Positions 10,223 through 18,604 of a stretch of DNA of 64,000 nt are shown here, piece after piece; position 1 is the stretch's first letter, and each line of letters starts with the position of its first letter. The stretch comes from Bordetella trematum (lineage in GTDB: Bacteria > Pseudomonadota > Gammaproteobacteria > Burkholderiales > Burkholderiaceae_B): positions 215,795 to 279,794 of the forward strand of contig NZ_FKBR01000011.1 of NCBI RefSeq assembly GCF_900078335.1. The letters run 5' to 3'. The translations under genes were made by a program, and so were the position numbers. The notes under the pieces are model-generated. The model did not search any database. It was given only the letters and a program-made list of their open reading frames with translations, and was not told the origin of the DNA.

Positions 10223-11050
10223 ATGAACCGTCACGTCTACGCGCTCGGCCTGTTCTGCGCCGCATGGCTCGGCGCCCCGGCCCACGCCGACATCAACGCA
10301 TACACCGTCACGACCTGGAATATGCAGGCCGATGATCAAAACACCGGTGTGAAATGGCCGTTTTACGGCACCTACCTGATGCTTCCCCCCGGCGGGGCCG
10401 ACATACTGCTGGTCCAAAACGCAGGCGACCTGCTGCGCAACACCACACCGACCAGGCGACTGATCCCCAAACTGGGCAAAACCAGCTTCACGGAATCGCG
10501 CTGGAATATTCCGGCCGTTTCAAAAAACCCGCTGTGGCTATACAAGGCCGACGTGAACGCGGCCAACCTGCAAGGCAACCTGAGCATCGTGAGCCTGAAA
10601 CGTGCCGATACAGTGATCACCTTGCCAGGGGTCACCCCGGAATCCAGCCCCATCTTTGGCATCCTTCTGGAGAACACCGCTTTTTTCAACGTACTGGCCA
10701 GGCGCGACGGCAAGGATGCGGCCTCCATCGTCAACCGCATCTACTCCTACTTCTTGCATGAAGCCCCCGTCTGGCAGCAACGCGCGGACTGGTGGATAGG
10801 CGGCACCTTCGACCTGGCCCCGGCCGAACTCTCACGCCAGCTCGACCTGGACCCCACGCTGCGCTCGCTCGTCAAAATCGTTCACCCCGATAACTCCACC
10901 ACGCTCTCCGACCGGGAGTCGGATTACCTCATTGTGGGCAACGCCCGCAGCATCCCGCCGGAAGTCACCTCGGTTCCCTCGGTACTGGTCAACCGGATGC
11001 GCGGTCAGCAGGGCTCCAACCACATGCCCGTGGGCTTGCTGCGCCAGTAG
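10223..11050 (+). CDS. CdtB-like DNase I-fold protein with lost catalytic residues (pseudoenzyme)
   Basis: A 275-residue exported protein (signal peptide to about Ala22, APAHA) with the CdtB fold: TVTTWNMQ at the start, LWLYKADV, WWIGG, SDYLIVGN and HMPVGLL at the end, alignable along its whole length with the intact CdtB at 12744. The active-site positions differ: Asn66 in LLVQNAG where Glu is required, Leu158 in AFFNVLAR where His is required, Thr195 and Asp197 in GGTFDL instead of Asp and Asn, and Asn266 in GSNHMP instead of Asp. Only Asp234 and His267 remain. Nuclease activity is therefore unlikely. The open frame, signal peptide and conserved core suggest a selected non-catalytic role, for example as a structural or decoy holotoxin subunit; recent decay is the alternative. 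Confidence 0.85.
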   Translation: MNRHVYALGLFCAAWLGAPAHADINAYTVTTWNMQADDQNTGVKWPFYGTYLMLPPGGADILLVQNAGDLLRNTTPTRRLIPKLGKTSFTESRWNIPAVSKNPLWLYKADVNAANLQGNLSIVSLKRADTVITLPGVTPESSPIFGILLENTAFFNVLARRDGKDAASIVNRIYSYFLHEAPVWQQRADWWIGGTFDLAPAELSRQLDLDPTLRSLVKIVHPDNSTTLSDRESDYLIVGNARSIPPEVTSVPSVLVNRMRGQQGSNHMPVGLLRQ

Positions 11051-11080
11051 TTTCGCCCCTCGCCCCCTTGGAGAAGCACC

Positions 11081-12070
11081 ATGAAGAAGACGACTTCCGC
11101 TTATGTTGTGCAAATGGGCGTGGCGCTGGCGCTTGGCCTGAGCGCGGCCGGTCATGCAACGCCTCTGCCCCCTTTCCCGCCTCTCATGCTGTTCAACATG
11201 CAGACGGGCTACATCCTGCAAGATCCGGCGCTGCCTCCCGGCTCGCTGGCAACGCTTTATCTGACATCCTCCAAATCCTTGCTCGATTGGGTGGGGTTGC
11301 AAGACATCGATCGCACCAACACCTGCCTGTCGCTGTACGACCGCAGAACCGCCGAAGCAGCGGTCTCTTTCGCCTCTTGCACCGCAGCCTTTGCCGAGCC
11401 CACGCTGCGGCTCATCGCGCTCGACAATGGCGCATTCGCCATCAAGTCCACCAACGCATTCAGCGGATGCCTGGAAGTGCAAGACGGCCGTGCGCAGGTA
11501 GGGGCCGATTGCACCGGCATGGTGACGGTGCCGCGCAGCATGCAATGGGCCTTGTTGCCACCGCATTTCCCTGACCCGCGCCAGCCGGCTTTCGATTCGG
11601 CCGACCCACCGGTTTCGCTCTACAACATGTTCCTGGGCAAGCGGCTGATCAAAAGTGAACGCGTGCCGCAGGACACGGGGCAATTTGTGATTGAGTACCA
11701 GCCCGATTCGATGATCAAGCTGCGCTATCTCGCCAGCCAGCAATGCCTGGTAGCGTCAACCCAGACGCCTGCGACCCCCGTGCTGGCAAGCTGCGACGAC
11801 AATCCGCGCGCCCTCTTTACCTTGATCCCCGCCAGCAATGGCGCAGTGCAATTGCGCAATGCCAGCACCGGGCTGTGCGCCATGGCGGGCGGCGCGCTGT
11901 ACATCATGGGTCAATGCGCCAACCAGGACGGTCAGATCATCCGGCCGCAAGCGCTCTGGGCCCTGCTCACCGCCACCTTTCCACCCATCGTCACCGGCGA
12001 CACCGTTCGCATGCCACGCGCCACCGGCCCTGCCGAAGCAAGCGCCGACGCGCGCATCATGAATCAGTAA
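11081..12070 (+). CDS. CdtC-like protein with two tandem ricin-type lectin domains
   Basis: A 329-residue exported protein with a signal peptide to about residue 26 (SAAGHA). Two repeats of the same domain follow: residues about 37-165 and 178-302. Each has two Cys pairs with similar spacing (82/100 and 130/144; 222/238 and 266/279), a GAFAIKS or GAVQLRN strand, and a closing W-A-L-L segment followed by FPDP or FPPI. The pattern LIPASNGA...CAM...LWALL is the closest thing to CdtC in the window. Classical CdtC has one such domain (about 190 residues), so this is a tandem duplication or fusion. It follows the dead CdtB copy by 30 bases, the canonical cdtC position. Confidence 0.75.
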   Translation: MKKTTSAYVVQMGVALALGLSAAGHATPLPPFPPLMLFNMQTGYILQDPALPPGSLATLYLTSSKSLLDWVGLQDIDRTNTCLSLYDRRTAEAAVSFASCTAAFAEPTLRLIALDNGAFAIKSTNAFSGCLEVQDGRAQVGADCTGMVTVPRSMQWALLPPHFPDPRQPAFDSADPPVSLYNMFLGKRLIKSERVPQDTGQFVIEYQPDSMIKLRYLASQQCLVASTQTPATPVLASCDDNPRALFTLIPASNGAVQLRNASTGLCAMAGGALYIMGQCANQDGQIIRPQALWALLTATFPPIVTGDTVRMPRATGPAEASADARIMNQ

Positions 12071-12072
12071 TG

Positions 12073-12100
12073 GTTGGCCAGCGGCCAACTGCCGCTGGCC
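12073..12100 (+). promoter_or_regulatory. two mutually exclusive hairpins between CDT genes
   Basis: GGCCAGCGGC (12076-12085) pairs perfectly with GCCGCTGGCC (12091-12100) across loop CAACT. The same left arm also belongs to a shorter perfect hairpin, GTTGGCC (12073-12079) with GGCCAAC (12083-12089) across AGC. Only one can form at a time. They begin 3 bases after the stop of the double-lectin gene and end 33 bases before the next start, with no T run. They could split expression of the first three from the last two genes, or protect mRNA. Confidence 0.6.
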
Positions 12101-12133
12101 CCCGAATCATGCGCCATCCCCAGGAGAACCGCC

Positions 12134-12694
12134 ATGCCATTGACCCATGCCGCCCACCGGCCACGACGCGACGCGGGCAACCGCTATTTCTGCGCTGCTC
12201 TGCTGCTATCCGTATGGCACATCGCCGCCGCACAAAACGCGCTCTATGGCAGCGGCCCCCAAGCCTTCATCAGCTACGAATTTGATTACGCCTTGGCCGT
12301 GGAGGGCGAACAGCCGCTGATGAAGCTCATCCCCTCGCTCACCACCGAGAGCGCCATGCAGACCGCCAACTGGTCGCTGAACAACATTGCGAACAACGTC
12401 TGGCAGTTTGTAAACAGCGCCACCGGGCAATGCCTGGCCGTCGAACGACGCGGAACACTGACCGTCAACAACTGCAATGCGCAGCAGACCAACCAACAGT
12501 TCGAACTCGTCGCTGGCAGCGGAACGACGCAATTCAAGATACGGGCCCGCAGCACCGGCGAATGCCTGTATTCCGATGCGCCGAAGGTCACGCCCAAAAT
12601 CTGCAGTCTGCGTCCCGAAATCACCCTGCTCTGGACCGCCATTCCCATGCTGACCACACAAGCCAAAGCACGCGTGTCGCCGCCCCCGCGCTGA
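12134..12694 (+). CDS. CdtA-like ricin-type lectin subunit, second copy
   Basis: A 186-residue exported protein. The start at 12134 is chosen because AGGAG sits 7 bases upstream; an upstream TTG would place the start inside the hairpin. A signal segment (AALLLSVWHIAAA) ends near residue 33, with no lipobox. The single lectin domain (about 85-172) resembles CdtA more than CdtC: NWSLNN, VWQFVNSATGQC, NQQFELV and STGECLY match the CdtA order of an aromatic patch, FVNxxxGxC and QEFEL. Cys100/Cys114 and Cys144/Cys157 form the usual pairs. It directly precedes the intact CdtB, repeating the cdtA-cdtB order of the first set. Confidence 0.75.
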   Translation: MPLTHAAHRPRRDAGNRYFCAALLLSVWHIAAAQNALYGSGPQAFISYEFDYALAVEGEQPLMKLIPSLTTESAMQTANWSLNNIANNVWQFVNSATGQCLAVERRGTLTVNNCNAQQTNQQFELVAGSGTTQFKIRARSTGECLYSDAPKVTPKICSLRPEITLLWTAIPMLTTQAKARVSPPPR

Positions 12695-12743
12695 AACCTC
12701 CCCGCCCGTCTTGAAAGCCCCTTTCCGCCGTAGGAACCGCCTT

Positions 12744-13586
12744 ATGAGAATTTTCCTGTACGCCCGCCTTGTCGGGCTGTTGATTCTTAGCTCGCTTTGC
12801 TTATCTCCGCTGCGGGCGGACACGCTGGACGACTTCACCGTCGCCACCTGGAATATGCAAGGGTCCTCGGCCTCATCCGAATTGAAGTGGGATACCCACG
12901 TGCGTACCTTGATTTCCGGCACCGGTCGGATCGGCGTGCTGCTGCTGCAGGAGGCTGGCCTGCCGCCGCGTTCGGCCCGGATGACCTCCCGGGTCATCCA
13001 CAGCCCCGGCATTCCCATCGACGAGTACGAATGGGATCTGGGCACCAGCACACGTCCCAACCCCCTGTGGATCTACCATTCGCGTGTGGACGTCGGTGCC
13101 AATCGCGTCAACCTCGCCATCGTCACGCAACGCCGCGCCGACGACGTCATCGTATTGCGTCCGCCGACCTATATTTCCCGTCCCATCATCGGGGTGAGTT
13201 TTAACGGCGCGGCATTTTTCACCACGCATGCGCTGGCCAATGGCGGCAGCGACGCTCTGGCCGTCGTGCGCCGCGTTTTCGATTATTTCGCCAGCCAGCC
13301 GCCACCCATACGGTCGACCCAATGGCTGATCGGCGGGGACTTCAACCGCTCCCCGGATAGCCTGCAACAGGCCATCAGCCCCATTCCAATTCTGCGCACT
13401 CGCGTGGGCATCGTCAGCCAGAATTCACCGACCCAGCGCTCGGGCGGGATTCTGGACTACTTCCTGGTGGGTTCGGTCGACCGACTGCCCTTGATCACCT
13501 CGCTCGCCTCCTTGCTGTATTCCCGCCTGCTCGGACAATTGGCTTCGGATCATTACCCTGTCGGTTTGCTGCGCCGCTCCAACTGA
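12744..13586 (+). CDS. cdtB: cytolethal distending toxin subunit B, catalytic residues intact
   Basis: The active subunit of CDT: a DNase I-like, Mg-dependent enzyme that reaches the host nucleus, breaks DNA and causes G2 arrest; phosphatase activity is also described for the family. The 280-residue protein starts at the ATG at 12744 with AGGAA 7 bases upstream; a TTG at 12711 has no such site. Signal peptide to about Ala25. Catalytic positions are all present: Glu70 (LLLQEAG), His162 (FFTTHAL), Asp199 and Asn201 (GGDFNR), Asp238 (ILDYFLVG), Asp269 and His270 (ASDHYPVG). It is last in the cluster with no cdtC after it; lectin partners must come from upstream genes. Confidence 0.93.
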   Translation: MRIFLYARLVGLLILSSLCLSPLRADTLDDFTVATWNMQGSSASSELKWDTHVRTLISGTGRIGVLLLQEAGLPPRSARMTSRVIHSPGIPIDEYEWDLGTSTRPNPLWIYHSRVDVGANRVNLAIVTQRRADDVIVLRPPTYISRPIIGVSFNGAAFFTTHALANGGSDALAVVRRVFDYFASQPPPIRSTQWLIGGDFNRSPDSLQQAISPIPILRTRVGIVSQNSPTQRSGGILDYFLVGSVDRLPLITSLASLLYSRLLGQLASDHYPVGLLRRSN

Positions 13587-13631
13587 CCGCCTGCGAGACA
13601 GGTCCGAAATGCCCTGCGGATCAAATTTTCT

Positions 13632-13657
13632 TGCGCGCTGGTACAAGCCAGCGCGCA
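13632..13657. repeat. perfect 10-bp inverted repeat downstream of the CDT locus
   Basis: TGCGCGCTGG (13632-13641), loop TACAAG, CCAGCGCGCA (13648-13657). It lies 45 bases after the cdtB stop and 59 before the hyuB start. No T run follows on either strand, so it could be a Rho-linked transcript end or a boundary structure. Confidence 0.7.
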
Positions 13658-13716
13658 CCAGCCTGGATAACGTTGCAGCCTCGACCGTTTCAACGGCGCT
13701 GATTCAAGGGGACACC

Positions 13717-15483
13717 ATGTCTGCATCCGCCTCCACTCCCACGGTAGATCCCATCACCCTGGCCGTCGTTCGCGGGGCGCTCGAAACCGCGCAGCGCGAA
13801 ATGACCCTCACCCTGGAGAAAACCGGCCGCTCCAGCGTCTTCAACCTCGCGCACGACTACAGCAACGCCCTGTTCGACCACCTGCCCGAAATGATTCTGC
13901 AGGGGCAGGACATCCCCATCCACCTGGGGTCGCTCATCCCCGCCATGAAAGCCGTGGCCGAATACTTCGGCGACGACATCCACGAAGGCGACATCATCTA
14001 TCACAACGACCCGGTGTACCAGGGCAGCCACATCCTGGATTGCTGCATGTACAAGCCGGTGTTCCATGACGGCGAGCTGGTGTTCTGGACGGTCTGCAAG
14101 GGCCATCTCACCGACATCGGCGGGCCGGTGCCGGCCGGCTACAACCCCGATGCGCGCGAGCTCTACGCCGAGGGCCTGCGCATCCCGCCCGTCAAACTGT
14201 GGGACCGCGGCCAACGGCGCGAAGACGTCATCAACCTGCTGCTGTGCAACATGCGTGCGCGGCGCGACCAGGAAGGCGACCTGAACGCCCAGTACGGCGC
14301 CTGCCGGGTCGGGGAGCGCCATCTGATGAGCCTGCTCGCACGCTACGGCCTGGCCACCGTGCAGGCCGCGATCGCCGAACTCAAGAACATGGCCGATCGC
14401 CACATGCGCTCGCTGATCGCCTCGATCCCCGACGGCACCTACCACGGCCGCGCCTGTCTCGAAGACGCCGGCCACGGCTATGGCGACCTGACCATTTCCG
14501 CCGCCATCGACATCCGCGGCGACAGCGCCCACATCCGCATCGACAGCCCACCGCAGGTGCCGTACTTCATCAACTCCTACGCAGGCAACTCGCTGTCGGG
14601 CATCTACCTGGGTCTGATGATGTTCGCCCAGGTGCCGCCGCCCTACAACGCCGGGCTGTATCGCTGCATCACGGTGGACCTCGGCCCGCAAGGCACGCTG
14701 TGCAACGCGCGCGAGCCCGCCCCCCACGTGAACTGCACCACCACGCCGATGGAAACGCTCACCGATGCGGTGCGCCAGGCCTTCGAGGTCGCCGCTCCCG
14801 AGCGCGTCACCGCCTCCTGGGGGCACGCCAGCGGCGTGAACATCGCCGGCGTCGATCCGCGCACCGGCGAGCAATACGTCACGATGGTGCTCGCGTCCAT
14901 CATCTCGGGCGCCGGGGCCACCCGGCAGATGGACGGCTGGCATGCCTGCGGGCCGCTGTGCTGCTTCGGCGCGCTCAGCTCGGGCGACGTCGAACTGCTC
15001 GAACACGCCTATCCCATCATCATCCACCGCTACGGCCTGCAACAGGACAGCGGCGGCGCCGGCCAGCAGCGCGGCGGCAGCGGCACGGTCTGGGAAGTCG
15101 AGCCCATCGGCCACGACATGACCGTAATCGCGTTCGGCGAGGGCAGGCAGATCCCCACCGGCGGCGCCGCCGGCGCCTACAACGTGCTCACCGAGCGCAA
15201 GCTGGGCCGGCTGGAACACCACCACGCTGACGGCACCACGACCGTACATCGCAAGAACACCATCCTGAACGTGGGCCCGGGCGAGCGCGCGCGCAACATC
15301 AATCCTGGCGGCGGCGGCTATGGCGACCCCTGCAGCCGCGACCCCGGGCAGGTCGCCCTCGACGTGCGCAACGGCCTGGTATCTCACGAAGCGGCCCAGG
15401 CCGAGTACGGCGTCGCCCTCGACAGCCATGGCCAGCCCGACCTGGCCGCCACCCGCGCGCTGCGCACCCGTGACCCCCGCTAA
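13717..15483 (+). CDS. hyuB: hydantoinase/oxoprolinase subunit B
   Basis: Subunit B of an ATP-dependent cyclic-amidase of the N-methylhydantoinase/5-oxoprolinase family, which opens hydantoin, 5-oxoproline or related lactam rings with HyuA. The 588-residue protein starts at the ATG at 13717 behind AAGGGG; an earlier in-frame ATG lacks a site and would overlap the hairpin. Family segments are present: DPITLAVVRGALE at the N-terminus, DIHEGDIIYHNDP, TDIGGPVPAGYNP, NINPGGGGYGDP at the C-terminus. hyuA starts 10 bases after the stop. The exact substrate cannot be read from sequence. Confidence 0.9.
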   Translation: MSASASTPTVDPITLAVVRGALETAQREMTLTLEKTGRSSVFNLAHDYSNALFDHLPEMILQGQDIPIHLGSLIPAMKAVAEYFGDDIHEGDIIYHNDPVYQGSHILDCCMYKPVFHDGELVFWTVCKGHLTDIGGPVPAGYNPDARELYAEGLRIPPVKLWDRGQRREDVINLLLCNMRARRDQEGDLNAQYGACRVGERHLMSLLARYGLATVQAAIAELKNMADRHMRSLIASIPDGTYHGRACLEDAGHGYGDLTISAAIDIRGDSAHIRIDSPPQVPYFINSYAGNSLSGIYLGLMMFAQVPPPYNAGLYRCITVDLGPQGTLCNAREPAPHVNCTTTPMETLTDAVRQAFEVAAPERVTASWGHASGVNIAGVDPRTGEQYVTMVLASIISGAGATRQMDGWHACGPLCCFGALSSGDVELLEHAYPIIIHRYGLQQDSGGAGQQRGGSGTVWEVEPIGHDMTVIAFGEGRQIPTGGAAGAYNVLTERKLGRLEHHHADGTTTVHRKNTILNVGPGERARNINPGGGGYGDPCSRDPGQVALDVRNGLVSHEAAQAEYGVALDSHGQPDLAATRALRTRDPR

Positions 15484-15493
15484 GGAGACCCAC

Positions 15494-17578
15494 ATGCAAG
15501 GACAATATCGCCTGGGCGTGGACGCCGGCGGCACCTTCACCGACTTCGTGCTGGCGGAACGCCAGGGCCGGGTCCATCTGTTCAAAAGCCCCTCCACCCC
15601 CGACGACGGCACCCGCGCCATCGCCGACGGGCTGGCGCAGATCTCGGCCGCGCTGGGCCGCCCCGTGGCCGAGATCATCCGCGACTGCGACCTGTGCATC
15701 AACGGCACCACGGTTGCGCTCAACGCCCTGATCGAACTCAAGGGCGTGAAGGTCGGCCTGCTGTGTACGGCCGGCCATGAAGACAGCATCGAAATCCGCC
15801 TGGGCCACAAAGAGGAAGGCTATCGCTACGACGCCGCCTACCCACCGGCGCCGCAACTGGTACCGCGCCACCTGCGCCTGCCGGTGCGCGGGCGCATCCT
15901 GTCCGACGGCACCGAACACGAACCGCTCAACGAAGACGACATCCGACGCGCCATCGAGGTCTTCCGCCAGGAGGGCGTGCAGGCCGTGGCCATCTCATTC
16001 GTGTGGGCACCCTCGAACACGGCCCACGAGCAGCGCGCCCTGGAAATGGTGCGCGCCGCCATGCCGCAGGCCTTCGTGTGCGCCGGCCACGAGATCTACC
16101 CCCAGGTGCGCGAATACACGCGCACCTCGACCACCGTGGTCAACGCCTACCTGAGCCCGGTCATGGCGCGCTATGTGCAGCGCATCGATGCCTATTTCCG
16201 CGAACTGGGCGCCCGTGGCGCGGTGCGCTACTTCCAGTCCAACGGCGGCCTGGCCGTGGGCGAAATCATGCGCGAGCGGGCCGTCAACGCCATCAATTCG
16301 GGGCCGGCCTCGGCGCCGCAGGCCGGCCTGTTCATCGCCGCGCCCTTCGGCATCGACAACATCATCACCGTCGACATGGGCGGCACGTCCTTCGACATCA
16401 CGCTCGCCCATGCGGGGCAGACCAACCTGAACCGCAATATCGATTTCCTGCGCCATCGCATCGGCGTTCCCATGATCCACGTCGAAACGCTGGGCGCGGG
16501 CGGCGGCTCCATCGCACACCTGAACACCTTCGGCATGCTGGAGGTCGGCCCGCGCAGCGCCGGCGCCGTGCCGGGGCCGGCCTGCTACGGCAAGGGCGGC
16601 GAGGCGCCTACCGTCACCGATGCCAACATGGTGCTGGGCTATCTGCAACCCGACGCCGTGCTGGGCGGCAGCATCCGGCTGGATCCCGAACGCGCCCGCC
16701 AGGCCATCTTGCGCCACGTCGCCGAGCCTCTGGGCCTGCCCCTGGAGCGCGCCGCCTACGGCATCAGCACGCTGGTCAATCTGAACATGGCCAACGGCAT
16801 TCGCCGCATCTCCATCGAGAATGGGCATGATCCGCGAGACTTCGCCCTGGTGTGCGCCGGTGGCGCGGCCGGCATGCACATCACCGCCCTGGCCGAAGAA
16901 ATCGGCAGCTGCACGGTGCTGGTGCCCAAGCTCGCCTCCTGCCTGTGCGCCTTCGGACAGGTCATCTCCGATGTGAAGTACCACTTCCTGGCCAGCGCCG
17001 TCATGCGATTGGATGCGCAGGCCGATCTTGCCCGCCTGGACGCCATGCTGCGCGACATGGAAGCCCGTGGCCGCCAGCTGCTGGCCGACGACGGCTTCGC
17101 GCCCGCGCGCATCCACGTCACGCGCAAGGTCGAGATGCGCTATCAGGGCCAGATCCATGAATGTCAGGTGGACGTACCTGACGGTCCGCTCACGGCCGCC
17201 AGCCTCGCTCAGCTGCTGCACGACTTCCATCAGCGCCACGAGCAGCTCTACACCTACAGCGAACCCCATAACCTGGTGGAACTGGTCAACCTGGAAGTGC
17301 TGGCCACCGGCGAGGTCGACAAACCCGCGCTGCCCGAACTGGCCGAAACCGGCGGCGATCCCTCGGCCGCGCGTCTTGGCGAGCGTGACATGCTGTTCGA
17401 CGACAGCGGCCGTTACCATCGCACCCCGGTCTTCGATGGCGAACGCCTGCAGGCCGGCGTCACCATCGACGGGCCGGCCGTCATCCAGGAGCCCACCACC
17501 ACCCTGGTGATACGTCCCGGCTGGCATGCCCGCCTGCACCGCTCGGGTACTTACTTATTGACCCGCCACAGCGGCTGA
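15494..17578 (+). CDS. hyuA: hydantoinase/oxoprolinase subunit A
   Basis: ATPase subunit of the same cyclic-amidase. The 694-residue protein starts at 15494 behind AAGGAGACC. The actin/Hsp70-type nucleotide fold shows GVDAGGTFTDFVL near the start, a second phosphate loop TVDMGGTSFDITL, and the conserved GAGGGSIAHLN with GPGPACYG-like GPACYGKGGE. The order here is B before A. An AraC-family regulator follows 37 bases downstream on the same strand and probably controls this pair. Substrate could be hydantoin, a carbamoyl-type lactam or 5-oxoproline. Confidence 0.92.
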   Translation: MQGQYRLGVDAGGTFTDFVLAERQGRVHLFKSPSTPDDGTRAIADGLAQISAALGRPVAEIIRDCDLCINGTTVALNALIELKGVKVGLLCTAGHEDSIEIRLGHKEEGYRYDAAYPPAPQLVPRHLRLPVRGRILSDGTEHEPLNEDDIRRAIEVFRQEGVQAVAISFVWAPSNTAHEQRALEMVRAAMPQAFVCAGHEIYPQVREYTRTSTTVVNAYLSPVMARYVQRIDAYFRELGARGAVRYFQSNGGLAVGEIMRERAVNAINSGPASAPQAGLFIAAPFGIDNIITVDMGGTSFDITLAHAGQTNLNRNIDFLRHRIGVPMIHVETLGAGGGSIAHLNTFGMLEVGPRSAGAVPGPACYGKGGEAPTVTDANMVLGYLQPDAVLGGSIRLDPERARQAILRHVAEPLGLPLERAAYGISTLVNLNMANGIRRISIENGHDPRDFALVCAGGAAGMHITALAEEIGSCTVLVPKLASCLCAFGQVISDVKYHFLASAVMRLDAQADLARLDAMLRDMEARGRQLLADDGFAPARIHVTRKVEMRYQGQIHECQVDVPDGPLTAASLAQLLHDFHQRHEQLYTYSEPHNLVELVNLEVLATGEVDKPALPELAETGGDPSAARLGERDMLFDDSGRYHRTPVFDGERLQAGVTIDGPAVIQEPTTTLVIRPGWHARLHRSGTYLLTRHSG

Positions 17579-17615
17579 TTCAGGCTAGCATCATCCCTGA
17601 GCCACGCCGACGACC

Positions 17616-18554
17616 ATGGAGCAAGCCTATTACGACACCGCCGGCCTGCCCATGGCGGAACGCTCCCGCCATTGGGAATCCGCCGTCGGCGCCACCTACT
17701 TCAGCCTGCAGCTCCAGTTCCGCGACAGCAACCGTTTTCAAGGCGCGCTGCGCGCCTGGACGCTGGGCGAACTGGGCCTGTCTCAGCTGATGTCTTCGCC
17801 GCTGTGCTATCGCCGGCTCAAGCAGCATCTGCCCGACCAGCAGGAAAACTACCTGGTCACCGTGCCGCGCCGCAGCGCCATCCGTTTCAGCCAGGCCGGG
17901 CGCGACACCCTGTGCCAGCCCGGCGCCTTTCTGCTTGAGCACGGCCAAAGCCCCTACGAGTTCTCCTACAGCAGCGACAACACGCTCTGGGTGCTCAAGG
18001 TTCCCGGCGATCTGCTGCGTGCCCGGCTGCGTACCCCGGACCGCTATTGCGCCCTGGCCTTTGATGCGGCACAGGGGGCAGGCTGGCTGTTCGCCTCCTA
18101 TGTAGACCTGATCGGCGGGCAGCTGCTGCGCGAAGACCACGGCGCGCGCCAGGTGCTGGGCCCGCATCTGGTGGAACTGCTGGCCTGTGCCCTGGAGGGC
18201 GACGCACGCGTGCTGGCGTCGCAGCAATCGGCCGTACGCCATGCCCACCTCGGGCGCATCGAACGCTATGTCCGCCTGCACCTGGGCGAGGCCTCGCTCA
18301 ATCCCGAACAGGTCGCCCAGGCCTGCGGCATTTCGGTGCGGTATCTGCACAGCCTGTACCGCGAACAAGATCAGACCTTCAGCGAATGGCTGCGCAGCCA
18401 ACGTCTGCAACAGGCCCACCACATGCTGCGGACCAGCGGTACGTCACACAGCATCGCGCGCATCGCCCAGCAATGGGGCTTTGCGGACCAGGCCCATTTC
18501 TCGCGGCTGTATAAACGCCGCTACGGCTGCCCCCCGAGTCAGGCGCGCAACTGA
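17616..18554 (+). CDS. AraC-family transcriptional regulator
   Basis: A 312-residue regulator. The N-terminal region (about 1-180) is an AraC-binding-like sensory domain starting at YYDTAGLPMAERSRHWESAV, a form common in regulators of amide, amine and aromatic catabolism. The C-terminal double helix-turn-helix spans about 210-310 with LGEASLNPEQVAQACGIS and SIARIAQQWGFADQAHFSR, and ends FKxxYG-like in LYKRRYGCPPSQAR. It lies directly after hyuBA and converges on the NCS1 permease gene, so control of one or both is likely. No strong ribosome site is visible before the ATG at 17616. Confidence 0.88.
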   Translation: MEQAYYDTAGLPMAERSRHWESAVGATYFSLQLQFRDSNRFQGALRAWTLGELGLSQLMSSPLCYRRLKQHLPDQQENYLVTVPRRSAIRFSQAGRDTLCQPGAFLLEHGQSPYEFSYSSDNTLWVLKVPGDLLRARLRTPDRYCALAFDAAQGAGWLFASYVDLIGGQLLREDHGARQVLGPHLVELLACALEGDARVLASQQSAVRHAHLGRIERYVRLHLGEASLNPEQVAQACGISVRYLHSLYREQDQTFSEWLRSQRLQQAHHMLRTSGTSHSIARIAQQWGFADQAHFSRLYKRRYGCPPSQARN

Positions 18555-18557
18555 AAG

Positions 18558-18593
18558 CGAGCGCGGCCCGGGAAATTGCCCGGGCCGCGCTCG
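18558..18593. terminator. strong bidirectional hairpin between convergent genes
   Basis: CGAGCGCGGCCCGGG (18558-18572) pairs perfectly over 15 bp with CCCGGGCCGCGCTCG (18579-18593), loop AAATTG. It fills the short gap between the AraC stop and the permease stop. There is no T run, but its strength and place fit a shared transcript end. Confidence 0.75.
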
Positions 18594-18604
18594 TGCCGCT
18601 GGCG

